Assembly: GCA_937125225.1 (NCBI GenBank)
Contig: CAKZLE010000035.1
Span: forward strand, 1 to 64,000
Direction of reading: 5' to 3'
Length of the DNA: 64,000 nucleotides
From: an uncultured Spirochaetia bacterium
GTDB lineage: Bacteria > Spirochaetota > Spirochaetia > CAKZLE01
The notes beneath the pieces are model-generated. The model worked only from the letters and a program-made list of their open reading frames with translations, searched no databases and was not told where the DNA came from. Of the stretch, positions 1-6,686 are shown one piece after another. How positions within the stretch are numbered: position 1 is the stretch's first letter; each line of letters opens with the position of its first letter. A program made the translations under genes and the position numbers.

Positions 1-1
1 T

Positions 2-31
2 TTTGAAGATTTGGGAGGCTACCAGGCGTAA
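2..31 (+). CDS. possible C-terminal tail of a gene lying left of the window
   Basis: The second reading frame is open from the window edge and ends in TAA at 29-31, giving a short tail FEDLGGYQA. Only nine residues are visible, so no family can be assigned. It is offered because a hairpin follows the stop at once, which is what the end of a gene often looks like. It may equally be a chance open stretch. Confidence 0.2.
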   Translation, partial: FEDLGGYQA

Positions 32-33
32 TC

Positions 34-51
34 CAAAGGAGAGATCCTTTG
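34..51 (+). other. perfect 7-bp hairpin with a GAGA tetraloop
   Basis: CAAAGGA, GAGA, TCCTTTG forms a perfect stem closed by a GNRA tetraloop; AAT/ATT flanks extend it beyond one mismatch. It sits directly after the possible gene tail ending at 31. There is no immediate T-tract (a T8 run follows only near 80), so it is a weak intrinsic terminator candidate or an RNA 3' structure. Confidence 0.35.
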
Positions 52-171
52 AATTACACAGAAAAACTTCTTGAGCCCTTTTTTTTGCCTCAATGCAAAA
101 AATTCGGAACCAAGGTTTGTATGAGGGACTCCAAGGAACTGTTATAGTTATGAGAAGGTAATATGTTTCAT

Positions 172-202
172 CAGATAAAGAGGTGATTCACCTCAATATC
201 TG
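172..202. repeat. 31-bp near-perfect palindrome in the intergenic region
   Basis: The arms are CAGATA / TATCTG (172-177 and 197-202) and GAGGTGA / TCACCTC (180-186 and 188-194), separated by symmetrical AA/AA mismatches and centred on T187. No T-tract follows on either strand, so it does not look like a terminator. The gene-free stretch 32-242 otherwise shows nothing recognisable. It could be an operator or a folded RNA element downstream of the minus-strand DUF502 gene. Confidence 0.5.
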
Positions 203-242
203 GTTGTAAAAAGAATATGGCTGTAGTGTTTGAGGGTAGTAC

Positions 243-827
243 CTATTCTGCCTGAAGATGTTCAGGTAGTAATGTTCCCATAGATACTATCATCTTCAAT
301 GCCTGATCCACTGGTATATTCACCTCTGTATAATCACCTTTCTTGACCATGATTAAAAATCCATTAGATGGGTTTGGGGTAGTTGGGATGAAAACAGAGA
401 CAAGTTCTTCTTCTCCGAAAGAGATCTCTTCATTCGTGATGAATCCAACACTCTTTGTTACAGCATTCGGAAAGTTCACAACAACAACTTTCGAAAAACT
501 CTTATTTTTCCCATTTGTAAAGGTCTGCATGATCTGTAGGAGAGACCCGTAGATGTTTTTGATCAGAGGTGCTTTCGAAAGACTGTTGTTAATGACCTTC
601 ATCACCCATCTTCCCAATACATTACTCGTGAGCAGGCCCACAAGAAATATAAATATGATTAAAGAAAGAAATCCCATTCCAGGATAATAGGTGCCGAGTA
701 GGGCCTCAATCGGTATCTTTAAGATATTATCAGCACTCTTGACTAACCAGAACAGCAGATAAAAAGTGAGGGCTATAGGAATGATAGCTAAAAGTCCTGA
801 GATAAAGAGTCTTCGAATTTTTTTCAT
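243..827 (-). CDS. DUF502 family membrane protein
   Basis: This is a 194-residue integral membrane protein of the DUF502 family, whose function is unknown. Two hydrophobic segments lie near the N-terminus: one after MKKIRRLF, about residues 7-27, and a second around 50-70. A soluble domain follows, with the family-typical stretch SVFIPTTPNPSNGFLIMV. The frame is open further upstream, but the ATG at 827 is preferred: GGGGA lies about seven bases before it and the protein then begins exactly at the basic, membrane-directed sequence expected of the family. The neighbouring genes give no hint of a role. Confidence 0.85.
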   Translation of the reverse strand: MKKIRRLFISGLLAIIPIALTFYLLFWLVKSADNILKIPIEALLGTYYPGMGFLSLIIFIFLVGLLTSNVLGRWVMKVINNSLSKAPLIKNIYGSLLQIMQTFTNGKNKSFSKVVVVNFPNAVTKSVGFITNEEISFGEEELVSVFIPTTPNPSNGFLIMVKKGDYTEVNIPVDQALKMIVSMGTLLPEHLQAE

Positions 828-928
828 GATTGATCCCCGATATTTAAGTGTACATGCTACTTCATATATTTGATGACGAAAAATGCTCAGTCTTAGCAAT
901 AAATTAACTAGAAAAGTGTTACTTAGCT

Positions 929-957
929 TTGACTTAAGCAGGTTTTAGTACTATATT
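929..957 (+). promoter_or_regulatory. sigma-70-type promoter for the secreted protein gene
   Basis: TTGACT (929-934) and TATATT (952-957) are separated by 17 bp, a near-consensus vegetative promoter. It lies about 40 bp before the start codon at 996. Confidence 0.6.
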
Positions 958-995
958 TTTATTATAATAAAAAAAGTAATGATTTGGAAGGAAGT

Positions 996-1511
996 ATGAA
1001 CATTAACAAGAATAAAACAAGATTGAAAAGATTTGTGGGAATCCTAATCATGTTATCTGTTGTCACCTCATTGTCAGCAGCTACCGCAGGGGTTCTTAGA
1101 CTACAGGCTTATGTTCCAGAACTTGTCGAGATAACTGTATCATCGAATCAAGATGTTGGGACTCTTAATCTCACATTGAAAGAAGATAACCTTACCGTCG
1201 GTCATGTTGAAGAGCGTGCGAACTCTCAGACTGGATATGAAGTAGAACTTGTATCAAAAAACGCAATAGGTACAGGCATACCCTCAATGGTTGCTGAGGA
1301 TGGCTCAAATCAGAGTCTTGAATACTCAATCTATTATCATGGGAATCAGGTAGTATTCGATACTACGGGTAAGGCCATTGTGACAAGTGCAACGACCTTG
1401 GTAAGTTCAGGTGTTACAAAGAGTGTCTCCATCTCCTATGATGGAACAGTAGTCGACCTTGATACAGGATATTATTCTGATACTCTTACTTTCTCGATTG
1501 TTCCAAAATAG
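996..1511 (+). CDS. small secreted beta-rich protein, unknown function
   Basis: The 171-residue product has a classical signal peptide: a basic start (MNINKNKTRLKRF), a hydrophobic core (VGILIMLSVVTSL) and a probable cleavage site after SLSAATA. The mature part is rich in Ser, Thr and Val in alternating beta pattern and has no cysteine. Its end, GYYSDTLTFSIVPK, resembles the closing strand of spore-coat-U and pilin-like beta sandwiches, but this is only a visual likeness. The ATG at 996 is preferred over an in-frame TTG at 984 because GGAAGGAAG lies just before it. The gene has its own promoter and ends one base from the convergent PAP2 gene. A surface or periplasmic structural protein is likely. 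Confidence 0.75.
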   Translation: MNINKNKTRLKRFVGILIMLSVVTSLSAATAGVLRLQAYVPELVEITVSSNQDVGTLNLTLKEDNLTVGHVEERANSQTGYEVELVSKNAIGTGIPSMVAEDGSNQSLEYSIYYHGNQVVFDTTGKAIVTSATTLVSSGVTKSVSISYDGTVVDLDTGYYSDTLTFSIVPK

Positions 1512-1512
1512 A

Positions 1513-2100
1513 TTAATAGAGAAGATAGGCACATAAACCACCCGTCACTGTCCCTATAAGCGCCCCTGCGAAAATATCAATAGGAAAATGTGATCCCGAA
1601 CTAAATCTAAAAGTCCCACTCAATGTTGAGAATCCGAAGCTTATAGCTGGAATTGCGAGGGCCATAGAAGAATCCCTGTGTTCTTTTGCATAGGCTACAG
1701 AGACAAAAGAGGCAGCGGCAAAACTCAATGCAGTATGACCTGAAGGAAAAGAATCGGATGATTTTTGACCTTCTACCCCGAATCTATCTATATAGGCAGG
1801 GGGACGTTGTTTTTCAATAAAAAGCTTTAAGGTACTCTTTATGAGGAGAGTCGAACCTATAGCAGTTCCATAAGCTAATGGTAAACCCCAAGGGGAGTCT
1901 TGTTCTTCAAAGAGAAGTAGGGCAGGTAGAGCAAGGGTCGTATAGGTGAGCGTTGATGATAGCGTATCAGCTGTAGGATCGAAGAATTCTATCTCAAATA
2001 GGTCATTGGTCAGGTTGAGCTCCATAGAGTTATCATCTGCTGTTAGAGGTGACATGACAAACAGTATAAAAGACAACAAAAAGAACATTCTCTTAAACAA
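1513..2100 (-). CDS. PAP2-family membrane-associated phosphatase
   Basis: This phosphatidic-acid-phosphatase type 2 superfamily protein probably dephosphorylates a lipid phosphate or undecaprenyl pyrophosphate at the membrane. All three catalytic motifs are present: KLFIEKQRP (K-x6-RP), PSGH, and R-x5-H-x3-D in RFSSGSHFPID. An N-terminal hydrophobic segment ending in SPLTA looks like a signal sequence, followed by several membrane spans. The frame is open to an ATG at 2139. A TTG at 2100 is preferred because GGAAGGAG sits seven bases before it, whereas neither the ATG at 2139 nor the one at 2088 has a well-placed site. The TTG overlaps the end of the upstream kinase gene, so the two are translationally coupled. 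Confidence 0.85.
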   Translation of the reverse strand: MFKRMFFLLSFILFVMSPLTADDNSMELNLTNDLFEIEFFDPTADTLSSTLTYTTLALPALLLFEEQDSPWGLPLAYGTAIGSTLLIKSTLKLFIEKQRPPAYIDRFGVEGQKSSDSFPSGHTALSFAAASFVSVAYAKEHRDSSMALAIPAISFGFSTLSGTFRFSSGSHFPIDIFAGALIGTVTGGLCAYLLY

Positions 2101-3088
2101 AGAATAGCTCCTTCCAGGAATCTCCCTCATATCTTTCATTCAAAAAAGTTTGTAGTTCTAGATGTGTTGGACAACTTCTTGCATCCTGCTGTGTGATACT
2201 GAAAGCTGCACAGGCATTCCCCATGTTGATAGCCTTATGTGGGGATGCTCCCCTATAAAGAGCTGCAATGAAGCCACTATCAAAGGCATCACCTGCTCCT
2301 ATAGTATCTAGGACATCAACTTCAAAAGCAGGGATGAAGGTGGTCTTTTTTGAATCAACACAAAGGACTCCATCTTTACCCAGTCTAGAGATGACAGTCT
2401 TGTCCTCTGCTAATGCTCTAGCGGCTTTTTCGGGATCATGGATTCCTGTCAGAGGAATGATCTCATCATATGCGGAACCAAGTATGATATCAGAAGCAAG
2501 TAATGCGCGTTTGAGATTGTCTTCAAAATGGGCATCATCCTTGAAGAACTCCATTCTGAGGTTTAGGTCGAACGTAGTGATGATCTCAGATTCTTTTACA
2601 GATTCTATACACCAGAGTATCGCATCTGCAGAAGGTTCCTCCCGCAGATTGATCGTTGAGATATGTAAATGAGAGAAATCAGTCTTGGGGAAAGATAAAT
2701 CAGTTCTTAAGAGTCTTGATTGGGCAGCACCTTCAGGTGGCCATACGAAGATTGTCCTTTCACCATCTGGTTCTATGACACCCAATACCATGTTAGTGAA
2801 ATATTCGTCATCGTAGGTAAGATGCGTTAGATCGACACCATCTTCTGCGAGCTTCTTTGCCATGAGATGCCCGAAGGCATCATTTCCGGTCTTGCCACAG
2901 AAAGAGACTGGGATTCCAAGTCGTCCCAGTCCACTTGCTACATTTGCGACTGTTCCTCCTCCGGATACCCCAGCACGAAGCAACTCTTGAGCACTACGGT
3001 CTGATGCGAGAGGTAGGATGATATCAGGATTCACATCTCCAAGTGTCAGTACACCTTTAGAGGCTCTTTTAATCATTTGTTTCGTCAA
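2093..3088 (-). CDS. PfkB-family sugar/nucleoside kinase
   Basis: This is a 331-residue ribokinase-fold (PfkB) kinase that transfers phosphate from ATP to a sugar or nucleoside; the exact substrate cannot be read from sequence. The N-terminal substrate region contains GGTVANVASGLGRLG and the C-terminal signature DTIGAGDAFDSGF carries the catalytic Asp and the anion-hole glycines. The first codon at 3088 is a TTG with AAGGA and GAGG upstream; an ATG at 3076 is the alternative. It overlaps the coiled-coil gene upstream and the PAP2 gene downstream, so the three form one minus-strand unit. Confidence 0.88.
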   Translation of the reverse strand: MTKQMIKRASKGVLTLGDVNPDIILPLASDRSAQELLRAGVSGGGTVANVASGLGRLGIPVSFCGKTGNDAFGHLMAKKLAEDGVDLTHLTYDDEYFTNMVLGVIEPDGERTIFVWPPEGAAQSRLLRTDLSFPKTDFSHLHISTINLREEPSADAILWCIESVKESEIITTFDLNLRMEFFKDDAHFEDNLKRALLASDIILGSAYDEIIPLTGIHDPEKAARALAEDKTVISRLGKDGVLCVDSKKTTFIPAFEVDVLDTIGAGDAFDSGFIAALYRGASPHKAINMGNACAAFSITQQDARSCPTHLELQTFLNERYEGDSWKELFFV

Positions 3089-3566
3089 TAGTCCTTACCT
3101 CATTTTGAGGTGTGACATCTTCAATTCGAAGTGCGGCATCAGATTTATCGGTGATCTTACCTGCGACTGCTTTTCTCATAAAAGGCTTAAAACCGAAGAA
3201 TACCTTCTCAAGTTCATCTTCACTTTCTCGTAATGCAGTCTGCCACGCTGGTGCGAAGCCAGGGGCTTTCAAAGACATAATCTCTATTGCTCTATCATAG
3301 ACCTGAAAACGAGTGAGTTCCTTTTTTGAGGTCTTTGTAGAAAGGGAACGAACACTTACTCGTAGATTCTCATTCTGTTCTTTCAAGCCTTTGATTTCAG
3401 TCTTCATAGAGGTAAGTGAGTCAGATTCGATATCGAGTTTCTGAGATACGATATCCTTGATCTTCTGAATCTCTTTTTTGTTTATGCTCTTGATTCTTAC
3501 TGTGTTGATGATAGATATGAGACAGAGGAGTAAACCGATACCAAGACCAATTAAAAAAAGTTCCAT
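3069..3566 (-). CDS. single-TM protein with coiled coil, unknown function
   Basis: The 165-residue product starts with a single membrane span (LIGLGIGLLLCLISIINTV, about residues 5-23). A charged coiled-coil-like region with heptad-spaced Leu and Ile follows (about residues 30-80). The C-terminal half is soluble, with FGFKPFMRKAVAGK. It is not a family I recognise. An anchored scaffold is a guess from architecture only. It is the first gene of a three-gene overlapping minus-strand unit with the PfkB kinase and the PAP2 phosphatase. Confidence 0.7.
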   Translation of the reverse strand: MELFLIGLGIGLLLCLISIINTVRIKSINKKEIQKIKDIVSQKLDIESDSLTSMKTEIKGLKEQNENLRVSVRSLSTKTSKKELTRFQVYDRAIEIMSLKAPGFAPAWQTALRESEDELEKVFFGFKPFMRKAVAGKITDKSDAALRIEDVTPQNEVRTIDETND

Positions 3567-3650
3567 ATGATACTCTCCAATATTATTCTGATTTGATTAT
3601 TCTACTATACCATGTTGCTTTATCTCGTACAACTATTAGAGAAGATACAA

Positions 3651-3675
3651 AAAATCCTGCCGGATGGCAGGATTT
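3651..3675 (-). terminator. intrinsic terminator after the threonine-synthase-like gene
   Basis: A perfect 10-bp stem (3652-3661 and 3666-3675) with a GGAT loop is followed on the minus strand by a run of T residues. It begins seven bases after the minus-strand stop at 3682 and separates this unit from the next. Confidence 0.85.
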
Positions 3676-3681
3676 GATCTC

Positions 3682-4905
3682 TTATTTATTCATATAGGTG
3701 CGCATTGCATCAATATCTGGTTCGATTGAGGGAGGTATGGAAACTTTGCCGTCAAAAGATTTCATATCCTTGAATCCTGTTCCGGTAAGTAGTACCAGAA
3801 CTTCAGCTTCTTCCCCAAATCTTTCAATGATAGTCTCTTTATCAGCAATGACACCAGCCCAAGCAGCAGCAGCTGCAGGTTCAGCAAATAGACCTGAATC
3901 TCTTGCAAGTTCAAGCTGAGCCTCTGAGATATCATCATCATTGATGATAGTTGACCAGCCCTTAGATGACTTAATGTATTCTACTGCCATCCGTCCATTC
4001 GCAGGTGATGAGACAGATATAGAATCGGCTGTTGTTGTTGCCTTTTCCAATACCTTATAATCACCACTTTCCCAAGCTCTACTGATCGCATCACTACCTG
4101 AGGATTGAACACAGACTAGAGCCGGTACCTTATCTGTGATACCTGCTGCCATCAGATCATAAAACCCTTTATAGACACCTGAGATGATGACTCCATCACC
4201 CACGGGTACATATACCACATCGGGGAGTTTTCTTCCCATCTGTTCGAAGAGTTCTATACTGATACTCTTCTTTCCTTCAATCGTCATGGGGTTATAGGCA
4301 GTATTTCTGTTTATACCACCATATTCTTGTGAATAGGCGATTGAGAGGGCAAAGGCATCATCATAGGTACCATTAACCGGTATTACATGTGCTCCATACA
4401 ATACTGACTGCATTAATTTGTTCACTGGTGCAGAAGCTGGTACGAACAGAACGATCTCAAGACCATAGGCTGCTCCCGCACAGGCCATTGCAGATCCCGC
4501 ATTCCCAGTAGAAGCAAGGACTACTTTGTTCTCACCTTTACTGAGAGCTTGAGCAGCTATGAGTTGGGATGCTCTATCCTTGAATGAACCTGAAGGGTTT
4601 TGACCATCTAGTTTGAATCTCAAGTTCTTTATCCCATAGGTCTTACTGAGTCGTGGTGATGTGGCAAGAGGAGTATTCCCTACCGGGTATGCTTCTGGTG
4701 TTGGGATCTCATAAGGAAAGAAGTCCTGGGGTGTTATATGTTCTCTGGTACTCAACTCTTTAAGGTCCTCATGGTTAAGATCAACAATGAGGTTTCCTCG
4801 TTGAAAATCACCACTAGTCGGAAAATCGCAGGCAGGACATCGATACATGATCTCATCAGTATCATAACGGGTTCCACAATCTGCACATCTATAGGTAAAA
4901 CGCAT
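3682..4905 (-). CDS. thrC: threonine synthase-like PLP enzyme
   Basis: This 407-residue fold-type II PLP enzyme most resembles threonine synthase, which converts O-phosphohomoserine to threonine. The N-terminus has two CxxC pairs (CADC and CPAC) like the zinc-ribbon start of many threonine synthases. PLP is expected on the Lys of SGSFKDRAS, and ASTGNAGSA and LLTGTGFKD are the cofactor-phosphate and closing motifs. AAGGAG precedes the ATG. No homoserine kinase or dehydrogenase lies nearby. The neighbour is another PLP enzyme, and the pair is divergent from the purine operon, so a role on 2,3-diaminopropionate or another amino acid from purine breakdown cannot be excluded. Confidence 0.8.
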   Translation of the reverse strand: MRFTYRCADCGTRYDTDEIMYRCPACDFPTSGDFQRGNLIVDLNHEDLKELSTREHITPQDFFPYEIPTPEAYPVGNTPLATSPRLSKTYGIKNLRFKLDGQNPSGSFKDRASQLIAAQALSKGENKVVLASTGNAGSAMACAGAAYGLEIVLFVPASAPVNKLMQSVLYGAHVIPVNGTYDDAFALSIAYSQEYGGINRNTAYNPMTIEGKKSISIELFEQMGRKLPDVVYVPVGDGVIISGVYKGFYDLMAAGITDKVPALVCVQSSGSDAISRAWESGDYKVLEKATTTADSISVSSPANGRMAVEYIKSSKGWSTIINDDDISEAQLELARDSGLFAEPAAAAAWAGVIADKETIIERFGEEAEVLVLLTGTGFKDMKSFDGKVSIPPSIEPDIDAMRTYMNK

Positions 4906-4930
4906 CGTATTACTCCTTATATATGAAGAA

Positions 4931-4957
4931 ACCGGGCAGGTCTGCCCGGTCTTTTTT
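4931..4957. terminator. strong GC-rich hairpin between the two PLP enzyme genes
   Basis: ACCGGGCA and TGCCCGGT (4931-4938 and 4943-4950) enclose a GGTC loop. A T6 run follows on the plus strand; on the minus strand, in the direction of the genes, the hairpin is followed by TTTCTTC. It lies 14 bases after the stop of the 487-residue PLP enzyme and 25 bases before the next start. It probably acts as a full or partial terminator on the minus strand. Confidence 0.6.
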
Positions 4958-4970
4958 ATGTAAGAATGAC

Positions 4971-6431
4971 TTACAGCCCAACTTTCTCGTTGAATTCTGT
5001 GATAAGTGCATCGATCTTTGGTTCAAGAGCCTGGATTCTAGTCCAATATTCTCTGTCATACCATTGTGCATTGAGGTCTTCAAGTTCTTTTCCCTGCTGC
5101 TCGATCCATGTGTAGTATTTGAGGTTGTGCACTGCGAGTCTGTCATAGTAGCTGAGTTCTTTTGCATGTTCCATGGTCTGGTGCATGAGAGAAGCCTGAT
5201 AGGTTCCTGCAGCATCCTTAGGAGTGAACTCTCCTCGAGCCTTATTCATCTCTACAAGACGAGATTCATACATCTCAGCTGAGTCTGTTAGAACAGTCAC
5301 GATTACATCATCTGCTTCCATCTCATAGTATTTAGCCATTTTGATAGCACCAAGAACATTTCCGATTCCTGAGATTCCAAACAGTTCCAGTTTTTCGATG
5401 AACTCTTTAGTGACACCATCTTCTAGAAGTTCTTTTTTTCCGTTCTCTTCATTGAAGAGTCTGAAAAGGTCCATACAGTCATTATCATCAACAGCAAGGA
5501 TCATATCGGTGTTTCTTACGTTGTGTATCCAAGGAACATGTTTGTCACCGATTCCTTCGATTCTATGACCACCAAAACCATTTCTTAAAAGTGTAGGGCA
5601 CTGGAGTGCCTCAGCAGCTCCGACTAGTACTTCTGGATATCTCTGTTTTAGGTAATCTCCAGCAGCTAGAGTTCCACCAGAACCTGTTGCTGATACATAA
5701 GCTTTGAGTTGACCTTTGGAGATTTTCTCAGCATTGAGTAACTCTTCGATAGCAGATCCTGTGATAGAGTAGTGCCAGAGGTAATTCTCGAACTGGTCGA
5801 ACTGATTGAAAATTACGATGTTGTCACCCCGTTCAGCATTCAATTCATGACACTTGTCAAAGATCTCTTTTACATTACTCTCACAACCAGGAGTTGCGAT
5901 GACTTCACCAGCTACTTTCTGTAACCAATCGAATCTCTCTTGGCTCATCTCTTCAGGAAGTATAGCTATTGAGTCACAACCGAGAAGCTGTGAGTTATAG
6001 GCTCCACCTCTACAGTAGTTACCAGTTGAGGGCCAAACTGCTTTTTGAGCTGTTGAGTCAAAGTTTCCAGTAGTAAGCGCAGGGGCTAGACATCCGTAAG
6101 TCGCTCCTACTTTATGAGCTCCTGTTGGGAACCATTTACCGACTAGAGCAAAGATCCTAGCTTTTGTTCCTGAGATCTCTCTAGGGATTTCAATATAGTT
6201 TACACCATAATGTTTCCCACCTTTTTCTACAGGTTCGTTTTTCCATGTGATTCTGAAGAGATTCACAGGATCTACATCCCAAAGACCTGTCTTAGCGAGT
6301 TTATCCTCGATATTCTTAGGGTTGAGTGAAGGGTCCTTCATCTGTGCGAATGTAGGATATACAATCCCTTTTTCTCTACATCTTTGAATGTTTTTTTCTC
6401 TAATCTCTTCATGCATGGTTAAATCTATCAT
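4971..6431 (-). CDS. fold-type II PLP-dependent enzyme (cysteine synthase/tryptophan synthase beta superfamily)
   Basis: The 486-residue product is a PLP lyase or synthase of uncertain substrate. The likely Schiff-base Lys is in WFPTGAHKVGATYG, STGNYCRGGAYNS is a substrate-binding loop and SATGSGGTLAAG is the glycine loop for PLP phosphate. It is longer than cysteine synthases (about 310 residues) and than YgeX diaminopropionate ammonia-lyase (about 400). I see no YgeX-type signature. GGAGG lies five bases before the second ATG (6431), preferred over 6434. A minus-strand promoter lies upstream. Its place back-to-back with the purine operon makes a role in ammonia-releasing steps possible, but that is inference. 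Confidence 0.8.
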   Translation of the reverse strand: MIDLTMHEEIREKNIQRCREKGIVYPTFAQMKDPSLNPKNIEDKLAKTGLWDVDPVNLFRITWKNEPVEKGGKHYGVNYIEIPREISGTKARIFALVGKWFPTGAHKVGATYGCLAPALTTGNFDSTAQKAVWPSTGNYCRGGAYNSQLLGCDSIAILPEEMSQERFDWLQKVAGEVIATPGCESNVKEIFDKCHELNAERGDNIVIFNQFDQFENYLWHYSITGSAIEELLNAEKISKGQLKAYVSATGSGGTLAAGDYLKQRYPEVLVGAAEALQCPTLLRNGFGGHRIEGIGDKHVPWIHNVRNTDMILAVDDNDCMDLFRLFNEENGKKELLEDGVTKEFIEKLELFGISGIGNVLGAIKMAKYYEMEADDVIVTVLTDSAEMYESRLVEMNKARGEFTPKDAAGTYQASLMHQTMEHAKELSYYDRLAVHNLKYYTWIEQQGKELEDLNAQWYDREYWTRIQALEPKIDALITEFNEKVGL

Positions 6432-6459
6432 CATTTCCTCCGTCGATAGGTAATAAAAA

Positions 6460-6487
6460 ATTTTAAGCTAACTTAGTAAAAAGTCAA
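6460..6487 (-). promoter_or_regulatory. sigma-70-type promoter for the PLP enzyme gene
   Basis: On the minus strand TTGACT (6487-6482) and TAAAAT (6465-6460) are 16 bp apart. They lie about 30 bp before the ATG at 6431. Confidence 0.55.
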
Positions 6488-6590
6488 ATAACAATTAAAA
6501 TATTTATGTAAACATAGAAATATCATCTGTTTCTTTATTTTTACACCAACTATAAAGGTAAGTCAACTATTATTTATTCTTATTATACAA

Positions 6591-6610
6591 TTTGTTGCGA
6601 ATTGTTGCAA
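6591..6610 (+). promoter_or_regulatory. putative operator, two TGTTGC units 10 bp apart, upstream of ygfK
   Basis: TTTGTTGCGAATTGTTGCAA contains TTGTTGC at 6592-6598 and again at 6602-6608, exactly one helical turn apart. TTGTTGA follows at 6615-6621, running into the -35 box. The same arrangement, identical at 16 of 20 positions, occurs at 29404-29423 in the ade/permease promoter region. It also reads as an imperfect inverted repeat TGCGA-N4-TTGCA. A regulator shared by the purine genes is the simplest explanation. Confidence 0.55.
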
Positions 6611-6617
6611 CTTATTG

Positions 6618-6645
6618 TTGACAGAACCAGTATAGGCAGTACAAT
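6618..6645 (+). promoter_or_regulatory. promoter of the purine/xanthine dehydrogenase operon
   Basis: TTGACA (6618-6623) and TACAAT (6640-6645) are 16 bp apart: a consensus -35 and a five-of-six -10. It drives the long operon beginning with ygfK at 6687. The operator-like repeats end about nine bases upstream of the -35 box. Confidence 0.7.
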
Positions 6646-6686
6646 ATTATTAGGGATTTTTATAATCACGATTTTAAGGAGAACTT

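Noticed and set aside
3069-3088. Frameshift between the coiled-coil protein and the PfkB kinase
   Set aside because: Both proteins have complete ends and the overlap is only 20 bases, which is ordinary translational coupling.
4910-5282. ORFs on both strands at the end of the PLP enzyme gene
   Set aside because: They overlap the conserved enzyme and the terminator hairpin, and their products look random.
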